Shown here: positions 55,267 to 64,000 of the stretch, piece by piece
How positions within the stretch are numbered: position 1 is the first letter of the stretch
Layout: each line of letters opens with the position of its first letter
Assembly: GCF_002155965.1 (NCBI RefSeq)
Contig: NZ_MUMH01000051.1
Coordinates: 1-64,000, forward strand
Direction of reading: 5' to 3'
Source of the DNA: Allokutzneria sp. NRRL B-24872
GTDB lineage: Bacteria; Actinomycetota; Actinomycetes; Mycobacteriales; Pseudonocardiaceae
Length of the DNA stretch: 64,000 bases
Notes under the pieces: model-generated
Told to the model about the DNA's origin: nothing
The model's input: only the letters and a program-made list of their open reading frames with translations
Database searches by the model: none
Translations under genes and position numbers: made by a program

Positions 55267-55577
55267 CCGCCGTCACCGACGCGAGCTTCGATGAGGTCGT
55301 GCTCGGCAGCGACCTGCCCGTGGTGGTCGACTTCTGGGCCACCTGGTGCCCGCCGTGCCGGATGATCGCGCCGGTGCTCGCCGAGATCGCCGCCGAGCAC
55401 GCCGGCAAGGTGCGCGTGGTCAAGCTCAACTACGACGAGAACCCCGTGGTCGGCGCCCGATACGCGGTCATGTCGCTGCCCACCCTGCTGGTCTTCGAGG
55501 GCGGCGAACTCGTCCGCGGGGTCGTCGGCGCCAAGCCCAAGACGAGGCTGCTCAAGGAGCTGGGCATCACCGACTGA
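55239..55577 (+). CDS. Thioredoxin
   Basis: 112 residues from ATG 55239, with AAGGAG upstream inside the MerR gene. Active site WCPPC, preceded by VVVDFWAT, and the cis-proline region SLPTLLVF. WCPPC, not WCGPC, suggests a slightly different redox potential. It is cytoplasmic and coupled to the regulator. Confidence 0.92.
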   Translation: MSAPAQEHLTAVTDASFDEVVLGSDLPVVVDFWATWCPPCRMIAPVLAEIAAEHAGKVRVVKLNYDENPVVGARYAVMSLPTLLVFEGGELVRGVVGAKPKTRLLKELGITD

Positions 55578-55695
55578 AAGGTGAACAAGAACCAACGAAC
55601 GGCCCTGCCAGCACGCCGAGATCACGAATTAGCGTCGAAGCCATCGGCCACCTGAGGACCCCGCTTTCCCTGCAACAGCAAGGAGAACTCAGAAA

Positions 55696-56208
55696 ATGGC
55701 ACTCTCACACCTTCGACGCGCGGTGATCGGTCTCGTCGTGGCCATGCCACTGGCGGCGGGCATGCAGGTCGCCGCGTCGGCGGCCCCCGCGGCCCGCACG
55801 GTCTACTTCGACAACAGCCAGGCAGGCGAGTTCGCCAAGGCCTGGGAGGACGCCGCCGTCGTCTGGAACAACAGCGTCAAGAACGTGAAGCTGGCCAAGG
55901 GCACGGCGGCCAACTCCTCCATCAAGATCCTGGTCGACAACGGCTGGCCGCGCGCGCAGCCGGGCCGCCTGGGCTCCGGCACCGTCTGGATGGGCCGCAC
56001 CGCGGTCAACCAGGGCTATTACGTGCCGCGCATCGCCACCCACGAGCTGGGCCACATCCTCGGCTTGCCGGACCGCAAGCCCGGTCCGTGCTCCAGCCTG
56101 ATGTCCGGCAGCACCGGCGGCGTCAGCTGCAAGAGCGTCCCGCCGAACGCCGCCGAGGCGGCCGAGGTGGACCGCAACTTCGCGGGCTCGCGGACCGCGG
56201 CGGCCTAG
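55696..56208 (+). CDS. Snapalysin-type (M7) secreted zinc metalloprotease
   Basis: 170 residues from ATG 55696, AAGGAGA upstream. A signal peptide ends at ASAAPAA. The metal motif HELGHILGLPD supplies two histidines, the catalytic glutamate and a third ligand aspartate, as in Streptomyces snapalysin (M7). SLMSG after it is the Met-turn. Two cysteines (PCSSLMSG, VSCKS) fit the conserved disulfide. It would digest proteins outside the cell. Confidence 0.9.
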   Translation: MALSHLRRAVIGLVVAMPLAAGMQVAASAAPAARTVYFDNSQAGEFAKAWEDAAVVWNNSVKNVKLAKGTAANSSIKILVDNGWPRAQPGRLGSGTVWMGRTAVNQGYYVPRIATHELGHILGLPDRKPGPCSSLMSGSTGGVSCKSVPPNAAEAAEVDRNFAGSRTAAA

Positions 56209-56222
56209 CCCCACCACACGTG

Positions 56223-56255
56223 ACGGCGGGATCGGCCCGACTCCGGTCCCGCCGT
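56223..56255 (+). terminator. Intrinsic terminator after the metalloprotease gene
   Basis: Nine-base stem ACGGCGGGA / TCCCGCCGT, followed by TTT. Confidence 0.65.
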
Positions 56256-56268
56256 TTACGCTGCCCGG

Positions 56269-56805
56269 ATGGAGTTCTCCGTCGGCGGGTTCCCTTTCGC
56301 GGTGCACGTCGTGTTCTCCGCCGACCGCCTCGCCGGGCTCGATGACGCCGACCTCGTCGACGAGATCGCCGACCCCGAGGCCGACGCGACCGTGTTCCTG
56401 CTCGCCGGTCGCGCCGACGCGTGGCCCTCGCTCGGCCTCCGCGTCGCGTACGCCCCTTCCACCGGCGGTTTCCCCTTCGCCGTGCACGTGGTCCCGGAGA
56501 CCGGCGTCCTCTTCGTCGGCGCCGGGCGCGGTGTGCACGCGTACCGGCTCGACCCGCCGCGCCCGCTGTGGCACGCCGAGACCGACTGCGGCTTCTGGGG
56601 GTGGTCCCAGCACGGTGACGTCGTGCTGATGTCCGCCGAACTCGAACTCGCCGCGTGGACGGCCGAGGGCGACAAGCTGTGGTCGACCTTCGTCGAGCCC
56701 CCGTGGTCCTTCGCGGTCGACGACGGCGTGGTGTCGCTCGACGTGATGGGCGAGCTGAGCGCGTTCCCCGTTCTCGGCGGGCCGAGTGTGACCGGCGTCT
56801 CTTAG
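56269..56805 (+). CDS. Hypothetical protein
   Basis: 178 residues. Mostly beta-strand with repeated GGFPFAVHVV stretches at residues 6-15 and about 67-76, and tryptophan-rich blades (FWGWSQHGDVV, LAAWTAEGDKLWSTF), suggesting a partial propeller. No signal peptide. No family recognised. Confidence 0.6.
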   Translation: MEFSVGGFPFAVHVVFSADRLAGLDDADLVDEIADPEADATVFLLAGRADAWPSLGLRVAYAPSTGGFPFAVHVVPETGVLFVGAGRGVHAYRLDPPRPLWHAETDCGFWGWSQHGDVVLMSAELELAAWTAEGDKLWSTFVEPPWSFAVDDGVVSLDVMGELSAFPVLGGPSVTGVS

Positions 56806-56867
56806 GCTCCGCGATGAGTTCGTCCGCTCCGCGCGGTCCAACCATCAACCGAGCGCAGGAGGAACGC

Positions 56868-57515
56868 GTGGCACAGCTGCTGAAAGTCCAGAACTTCAAC
56901 GTCTCCCGGGACGGTTTCGGCGCCGGTGAGGGCCAGAGCCTGGAGCGGCCGTTCGGCTCGGCCGACCCCGGCACCATGTTCTCGTGGGCGGGCGCGACGG
57001 CGAGCTGGCCCAACCGCACCGACCCCGGCGGCAGCCGAGGGCTGGACGACTACCTCACCCGCGACTTCGCCAACAACATCGGCGCGGAGATCATGGGGCG
57101 CAACAAGTTCAGCCCGCACCGGGGCCCGTGGGATGACCACTCCTGGCAGGGCTGGTGGGGCGAGGAGCCGCCGTTCCACACGCCGGTCTTCGTGATGACC
57201 CACCACGTGCGGCCGTCGTTCACCCTCTCCGACACCACCTTCCACTTCGTCGACAGCGACCCCGAGACCGTGCTGAAGCAGGCCAAAGAAGCCGCGCAGG
57301 GCAAGGACGTCCGGCTAGGCGGCGGTGCGGCCACCATCCGGCAGTTCCTGGACGCCGACCTCGTCGACACGCTGCACGTCGCGGTCTCGCCGCAGGTGGA
57401 GATCGGCGCGGGCTCGCGGCTGTGGACCTCCTCCGACGAGCTGCTGGACCGCTTCCACCGCGACGTCGTGCCGAGCCCGAGCGGAGTGGAGCACCACCTC
57501 TTCTGGCGCAGGTGA
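56868..57515 (+). CDS. Dihydrofolate-reductase-family (RibD C-terminal-like) protein
   Basis: 215 residues from GTG 56868, chosen for CAGGAGG upstream; the frame is open to 56814. It carries LGGGAATIRQFLDADLVDTLHVAVSP, the NADPH-binding region of the RibD-C/DHFR-like family, with a catalytic-site-like N-terminal block. These enzymes are widespread reductases with unassigned substrates; it is not a classical folA. Confidence 0.78.
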   Translation: MAQLLKVQNFNVSRDGFGAGEGQSLERPFGSADPGTMFSWAGATASWPNRTDPGGSRGLDDYLTRDFANNIGAEIMGRNKFSPHRGPWDDHSWQGWWGEEPPFHTPVFVMTHHVRPSFTLSDTTFHFVDSDPETVLKQAKEAAQGKDVRLGGGAATIRQFLDADLVDTLHVAVSPQVEIGAGSRLWTSSDELLDRFHRDVVPSPSGVEHHLFWRR

Positions 57516-57632
57516 CGGGCGTTCTTGATCGATGTGGTCGGTGTGTGAGGGCGGTTACCGCACCGCCTCGTAGGATGCAGCGGAGACGGCGTCGCCCCGA
57601 GCCAGCAGAACGCCCACGAGGAGGACGTTTCC

Positions 57633-58667
<1,035 letters not shown>

Positions 58668-58688
58668 CCCGCACCCCCGCTCCGCAGA

Positions 58689-58722
58689 ACGGCCCGGCAC
58701 CCGCGACGGGGTGCCGGGCCGT
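58689..58722 (+). terminator. Intrinsic terminator after fba
   Basis: Perfect 14-base stem at 58689-58702 and 58709-58722 with a six-base loop. No strong T-run follows. Confidence 0.75.
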
Positions 58723-58764
58723 CGCGCGTTCGGGGCAGGGGGCGCCGGGTGGCACGATGGTGCG

Positions 58765-59181
58765 ATGAGCTTGCACGGCAACCTCCTCGGTCCCGACCCC
58801 ACCGCGCTTCCGGAGCTCCCGGTCCCGCAGGCCGCCCTCGACAGCGGCACCGACCCGGCGCAGGTCGCGCGCGAGCACCCGTACTTCAGCGCCGCGTGGG
58901 CCGCGCTCGCGGAGCGCTCCCTGGACGCGGGCGACCCGGTCGCCGCCTACGCCTACGCGCGCACCGGCTACCACCGCGGGCTGGACCAGCTCCGCCGCGC
59001 CGGGTGGAAGGGCTTCGGCCCGGTGCCGTTCAGCCACGCGCCGAACCAGGGCTTCCTGCGCGCGCTGGCCGCGCTCGCCCGCGCCGCCGGGGAGATCGGC
59101 GAGACGGAGGAGTTCGACCGCTGCCGCACCTTCCTCGCCGACAGCGACCCCAAGGCGCCCGCCGAGCTCGGGCTGGCCTAG
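58765..59181 (+). CDS. DUF3151-domain protein
   Basis: 138 residues from ATG 58765. It begins MSLHGNLLGPDPTALPE and carries the conserved HPYFSAAWAALAE and TGYHRGLDQLRRAGWKG segments of DUF3151. The family is actinobacterial, of unknown role, and recurs beside fba and purA. Confidence 0.88.
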   Translation: MSLHGNLLGPDPTALPELPVPQAALDSGTDPAQVAREHPYFSAAWAALAERSLDAGDPVAAYAYARTGYHRGLDQLRRAGWKGFGPVPFSHAPNQGFLRALAALARAAGEIGETEEFDRCRTFLADSDPKAPAELGLA

Positions 59182-59185
59182 GCGA

Positions 59186-59779
59186 ATGAGTCAGATGGGC
59201 GGCGCCAACGACTACGTCTTCCAGACCCGCTGGGTGGTGCCGGGCAGCACCGTCGGCGAGATCCGCGACGTGCTCAGCGATCCGCGCGAGCTGCCGAGGT
59301 GGTGGCCGGCGGTCTACCGCGAGGTCGTCGCCGTCGAGCGCGGTGACGACAACGGCGTCGGCGCCGCCTTCGACCTGTTCACCAACGGCTGGCTGCCGTA
59401 CACGCTGCGCTGGCGGCTGACCGTGGCCGCGCACGGCGAGGACGGCTCGGCCTTCACCGGGCGCGGCGACCTGACCGGGCGCGGTGAGTGGCACTACGAG
59501 CAGCAGGGCGGCGACGTGCTCGTCGTCTTCGACTGGGTGGTGCGGGCCGACCGGCCGTTGCTGCGGCACGGTTCCGTGCTGTTCAAGCCCGCGCTGTCGG
59601 CCAATCACAACTGGGCGATGCGGATGGGCGAGCGCAGCCTGCTGCTGGAGCTGGACCGCCGTCGCGGGCGGAACGTGCCCGCTCCGCCGACCGCGCCCCG
59701 CTGGCCGATCATCGGCGCCGGTGTGGCGCTCGTCCTGGGCATTGCTGTGGCTCTTTCGCGTTCAAGGAGACAGCATTAG
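59186..59779 (+). CDS. SRPBCC-family protein with C-terminal membrane helix
   Basis: 197 residues, ATG 59186, four bases after DUF3151. A START/polyketide-cyclase-like SRPBCC domain (about 12-165; LSDPRELPRWWPAVYREVVAVE) followed by one transmembrane helix near the C-terminus. SRPBCC proteins bind hydrophobic ligands. The membrane anchor suggests a lipid-like ligand. Confidence 0.75.
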   Translation: MSQMGGANDYVFQTRWVVPGSTVGEIRDVLSDPRELPRWWPAVYREVVAVERGDDNGVGAAFDLFTNGWLPYTLRWRLTVAAHGEDGSAFTGRGDLTGRGEWHYEQQGGDVLVVFDWVVRADRPLLRHGSVLFKPALSANHNWAMRMGERSLLLELDRRRGRNVPAPPTAPRWPIIGAGVALVLGIAVALSRSRRQH

Positions 59780-59782
59780 CCG

Positions 59783-60874
59783 GTGCACCGGGTCTGGGCA
59801 GAACTAGAACGCAGGCTGAAGCGCTGGCAGCGCACGGCGATCCCGATCGCGCAGTGCTCGCTGGCCGCTGGCATCGCCTGGCTGGTCGCGTTCTACGTCT
59901 TCGGCCACCCCCGGCCGTTCTTCGCGCCGATCGCCGCGGTGGTCTGCCTCGGCGTCTCCTTCGGGCAGCGCCTGCGCCGGGTCGGCGAGCTGGTGGTCGG
60001 CGTCAGCGTCGGCATCGGAGTCGGTGACCTGCTGATCTCGCTGATCGGCTCGGGACCGTGGCAGATCACCCTGGTCGTCGCGCTGGCCATGTCAGCGGCC
60101 GTGCTGCTCGACAGCGGAGCCGTGATCGCGTTGCAGGCCGGGTCCTCCGCGGTGCTGGTCGCGACACTGCTGCCGCCCGGGGACACCGGCGGGCTTGACC
60201 GCATGGTGGACGCCCTGATCGGCGGAGTCGTCGGGCTGCTCGTGGCCGGTCTGCTGCCCGCCAACCCCCTGACCGTGGCGCACCGCCAGGGCAAGGTCGT
60301 GCTCGACGAGCTGGAGCGGGCGCTGCGCGGGGTCGCCGACGCGGTGCGCGGGCACGACGCCGCGAAGTGCGCTGACGTGCTGGCGAAGGCCAGGGAGAGC
60401 CACAAGGCGGTCGAGGACCTGCGCACCGGGCTGGACGCCGGGGCGGAGATCGCCAGGATCGCCCCGATACGCTGGCGCCGTCGCGGTGATCTTGAGCGGT
60501 ACCGGACGGCCGCGACCGCCGTCGACCACGCGTTGCGCAACACCAGGGTGCTGGTGCGACGGGCGCTCGCCGCGCTGCGCGACGACGAGCCGATGCCGGG
60601 CGGGGTCGCCGACGTGCTCGACCGGCTCGCGGACGCCGTGCGGACCCTCCAGGCCGATCTGGCCGAGGGGCGCGAGCCCGTGAAGGCCAGGGAGGAGATC
60701 TACGTTGCGGCACGCGGCGCGACGCTGGCCCTCATCGGTGAGGGCGGGTTCTCCTCGCGCGTGGTGCTCGCCCAGCTCCGCTCGATCGCGGTCGACCTGT
60801 TGCTGGCCACGGGGATCAAGCGCAACGACGCGATCGCCGCGCTGCCCCCGCTCAGCCAGAACCAGAAGCGCTGA
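59783..60874 (+). CDS. FUSC/aromatic-acid-exporter-like membrane protein
   Basis: 363 residues from GTG 59783. Six or so hydrophobic segments in the first half, then a long helical cytoplasmic part with many Arg/Glu residues. The block FGHPRPFFAPIAAVVCLGVSFGQRLRRVGELVVGV matches FUSC/ArAE-type proteins. The exported substrate is unknown. It follows the SRPBCC gene by four bases. Confidence 0.75.
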   Translation: MHRVWAELERRLKRWQRTAIPIAQCSLAAGIAWLVAFYVFGHPRPFFAPIAAVVCLGVSFGQRLRRVGELVVGVSVGIGVGDLLISLIGSGPWQITLVVALAMSAAVLLDSGAVIALQAGSSAVLVATLLPPGDTGGLDRMVDALIGGVVGLLVAGLLPANPLTVAHRQGKVVLDELERALRGVADAVRGHDAAKCADVLAKARESHKAVEDLRTGLDAGAEIARIAPIRWRRRGDLERYRTAATAVDHALRNTRVLVRRALAALRDDEPMPGGVADVLDRLADAVRTLQADLAEGREPVKAREEIYVAARGATLALIGEGGFSSRVVLAQLRSIAVDLLLATGIKRNDAIAALPPLSQNQKR

Positions 60875-60884
60875 GGCGCGGTCG

Positions 60885-61145
60885 TCAGCCGGTTTCGATC
60901 GGCGCGCGGTGCAGGACGTTGCGCAGCACGGTGTGCACGGTCTCGTGGTCCCGCTCGTCGTAGAGCTTGCAGTCGCCCCCGGTGAGGCCGTACCACTCCT
61001 CGGCCCCGTCGTAGCGGACCTCGGTGGTCAGCGTCCCGTCGTCGTCGTAGCGGGTGCGCAGTTCGAGGTCTCCGGTGATCACGCCGACCTCGTCGGTCAT
61101 CACGCCGCCGGGCAGCGCGGTGAGCTTCGACGTCAGTTCGCCCAT
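60885..61145 (-). CDS. Small hypothetical protein
   Basis: 86 residues from ATG 61145; the frame is open to 61217. Beta-rich, acidic (VGVITGDLELRTRYDDDGTLTT). No signal peptide, no family recognised. It converges on the FUSC gene. Confidence 0.6.
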   Translation of the reverse strand: MGELTSKLTALPGGVMTDEVGVITGDLELRTRYDDDGTLTTEVRYDGAEEWYGLTGGDCKLYDERDHETVHTVLRNVLHRAPIETG

Positions 61146-61246
61146 GCCGCACGTCCTTGTCCTTTGAAGGGGATGCGCCGACGGTACCGAGAGTGGTATC
61201 ACGGCGCAGGGCGGCACCGGCTCGCCCCGCGAGCGGGGAGGGTGGA

Positions 61247-62083
61247 GTGAACCGGCACGGCTGGCTTCCCGCGCGACCCGGTCACGTCGTCGTGCTGACC
61301 GGGTCCCCTCGGTGGTGGATGTGGAACCCCGCCGCCGACATCAACGCCGTGCGCCGGTTGGCCCAGCACAAGCGCATCCGCTCCGTTCTCGGCGTCTTCG
61401 GCGGGATCGGGGCGGCGTTCGGGCTGCCTGCGGCGACCGTGCTCCTGGTGCTGGGCATCAACGTCGCCAACGTGCTCCTGGTCGCCCTGCTGCCGTGCCT
61501 GATCATCCTGGCGCTCGCCGGGGGGTACCTCGTGGTGGAGGCCGTGCGCAGCCGCGTCTCCGGCGGCGCGCACGCCGAGGTCGAGCAGCTGATGGTGGGC
61601 GTCGCCGACGAGGAGGACGTCCTGGCGTGGCGGGACTTCGAGGGCTACCCGGAGGACAACAGCCTCGCCCGCTCGCTGTGCGAACCGCTGACCAGCATCC
61701 AGCGCAGCGGCATCGGCGAGATGCACTTCGTCGACCCCTCCGGCATGGCGGCGCTGGAGAAGCGGGTGTGGGAGACGCTGGTCGAGCTGCGCGACCAGCT
61801 GGTGCTGCGCTCCGACCTCGCCGAGGCGCGCGGTCGCCCGGCCTTCGCCGGGATCGCCGCGGAGATGCAGCGCGAGGTCGACCGGCTGAACACCGTGGTG
61901 CACAACCTGTTCCGAGGACTCGTCGCGTTCGACGTGGCGATCAGGCAGTTCGACACCGAGCGCGCCCGCGACGCCGAGGTCACGCGAACCCTGTTCCAGG
62001 GCAACGAGATCGAGGCGCCGTCGCGGCTGCCGGAGCGGTTGCTCGCGATGCAGGAGGCGCTGCGCAGGGCGATCATCAGCTGA
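61247..62083 (+). CDS. Hypothetical membrane protein with helical cytoplasmic domain
   Basis: 278 residues from GTG 61247, with GGGGAGGG upstream. Two adjacent transmembrane helices (about 48-90) and then 190 residues of mostly alpha-helical, charged sequence likely to form coiled coils. No family recognised. It is divergent from the small gene above and converges on the HNH nuclease gene. Confidence 0.65.
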   Translation: MNRHGWLPARPGHVVVLTGSPRWWMWNPAADINAVRRLAQHKRIRSVLGVFGGIGAAFGLPAATVLLVLGINVANVLLVALLPCLIILALAGGYLVVEAVRSRVSGGAHAEVEQLMVGVADEEDVLAWRDFEGYPEDNSLARSLCEPLTSIQRSGIGEMHFVDPSGMAALEKRVWETLVELRDQLVLRSDLAEARGRPAFAGIAAEMQREVDRLNTVVHNLFRGLVAFDVAIRQFDTERARDAEVTRTLFQGNEIEAPSRLPERLLAMQEALRRAIIS

Positions 62084-62095
62084 CCGTCCAGTTGT

Positions 62096-62133
62096 CTGTC
62101 CTCAGAGGACGGACGTCCGTCCTCTGAGGACAG
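62096..62133. terminator. 38-bp perfect palindrome between convergent genes
   Basis: A perfect inverted repeat with no central spacer (centre GACGTC). Each arm holds a smaller dyad, CCTCAGAGG and CCTCTGAGG. Placed between the ends of two convergent genes, it probably acts as a bidirectional terminator. Confidence 0.6.
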
Positions 62134-62147
62134 TGGAGGGCCGACCG

Positions 62148-62789
62148 TCAGCAGGCGCCGAGCATGCTGCTCAGCGCGCCCTTCTCGGCCTCGGTGATGG
62201 TGAGGCCCCACTTGGTCTTCGACCGGGTCCACATCTTCGCGTAGGTGCACCAGTAGCCCTGGGTCGGCGGCTTCCAGACGTCGGGCGTCTTGTCGCCCTT
62301 GTCCTGGTTCACCGAGTCCTTGACGGCGATCAGCTGCGGGCTGCCGAGGTCGTTGGCGAACTGCGTGCGCCGTTCCTTGGTCCACGCCTTCGCGCCGGAG
62401 CGCCACGCGGCGGCCAGCGGCACGACGTGGTCGATGTCGATGTCCGAGGCCGCGGTGTAGGTCTTGTTGTCGTACGGGCTGAACCACTTGCCCGACACGG
62501 ACGCGCACTCGGCGTCGGTCTTCACGTCGGTGCCGTCGCGCTTGAGCACTTCCTCGCGGGTGTTGCACGCACCGGAAACCGGCTCCCAGTGCGGGAACTC
62601 CTTCCGGTCGTAGCCGGTCATCGGTCCCTCCGGTGCCACCCGCAGCGCCGCCAGCTCGGACTTGGCGGTGCCGGTGTCGGGGATTCCGGGAGGGGCGGCG
62701 GACGCGGGGCCGGTCACCCCGATCGAGACGACGCCGGCGATCAGCGTTGCGGGGAGCAGGGTTCTGAGCACGCGGGTGGTGGCGGACAC
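62148..62789 (-). CDS. Secreted HNH endonuclease (DUF1524/GmrSD-C type)
   Basis: 213 residues from GTG 62789 with GGAGG upstream. Signal peptide to about residue 32 (GPASAAPPG). The HNH-like motif DIDIDHVVPLAAAW is the metal site; the C-terminus has WCTYAKMWTRSKTKW. This is a known exported nuclease type in Streptomyces. It would degrade extracellular DNA or RNA. Six cysteines suggest disulfides. Confidence 0.85.
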   Translation of the reverse strand: MSATTRVLRTLLPATLIAGVVSIGVTGPASAAPPGIPDTGTAKSELAALRVAPEGPMTGYDRKEFPHWEPVSGACNTREEVLKRDGTDVKTDAECASVSGKWFSPYDNKTYTAASDIDIDHVVPLAAAWRSGAKAWTKERRTQFANDLGSPQLIAVKDSVNQDKGDKTPDVWKPPTQGYWCTYAKMWTRSKTKWGLTITEAEKGALSSMLGAC

Positions 62790-62929
62790 TCGGGCCTCCG
62801 GTGGGTCGTTGGCCTGATTGCAGGGTCAATCCGACCATCACCCGTCAGAGTGAGTGAGGCAACACCTTCCGGTTACATCAGTACCAACAGCTCAGCAATT
62901 CCCTCCGAAGGTCGGGAAAGAACGGCCAC

Positions 62930-64000
<1,071 letters not shown>

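Overview
The window is GC-rich, high-coding-density actinobacterial DNA. GTG and TTG starts are frequent and the gene complement (menaquinone methyltransferase, DUF3151, snapalysin, SigE-type sigma factors, branched-chain keto-acid dehydrogenase) points to a filamentous actinomycete, most likely Pseudonocardiales. That placement is inferred from gene content; there is no rRNA here. No tRNA, rRNA, CRISPR array, intact insertion sequence or prophage was seen. Both end genes (a GT87 mannosyltransferase-like protein and purA) run off the window.

Layout. 1-13 kb: membrane glycosyltransferase, a degenerate trypsin-like gene, a secreted SGNH hydrolase, a two-gene unit ending in a PIN-domain nuclease (3.37-4.60 kb), a type I membrane protein, a septum-formation-type lipoprotein, a DUF3311/sodium:solute symporter pair, a secreted TAP-type peptidase, menG and a PQQ-like membrane protein. 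13-17.5 kb: an M20 peptidase, then an amino-acid ABC transporter. 17.5-26.7 kb: a mannoside cluster on the + strand (sugar-binding lipoprotein, two permeases, a 1405-residue GH38 alpha-mannosidase, a parvulin-like protein, a ROK kinase). 26.7-29.2 kb: a TetR regulator divergent from SCP2 and acyl-CoA dehydrogenase genes. 29.3-33.2 kb: two tandem SGNH esterases, a YqcI/YcgG protein, an unknown protein and YnfA.

33.3-37.0 kb: bkdABC (no E3). 37.4-44.0 kb: a secreted esterase, then a FrcBCAK-like sugar importer behind a LacI regulator with a 28-bp perfect palindromic operator, divergent from a sugar-phosphate isomerase. 44-53.2 kb: a tiny secreted peptide, two DedA proteins, an MBL hydrolase, a GlcD-like oxidase, nagA with a ROK kinase, and two sigma factors flanking a YciI protein. 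53.3-64 kb: a LuxR-type regulator, MerR-thioredoxin pair, snapalysin, class II aldolase fba, DUF3151, SRPBCC, a FUSC-like protein, secreted HNH nuclease and purA. The fba-DUF3151-purA-DedA grouping resembles the M. tuberculosis Rv0357c-Rv0364 neighbourhood as I recall it, so this end looks like ancestral chromosome.

The main candidates for something undescribed are: the unknown-protein/PIN-nuclease couple; a recurring in-frame interrupted palindrome GTCC-N5-GGAC with AT-rich centre inside genes; a DnaA-box-like cluster inside the mannosidase gene; a 39-bp direct repeat of an esterase gene end flanking a 219-bp structured segment; and a TetR-type site shared between the acyl-CoA dehydrogenase and bkd/esterase regions.
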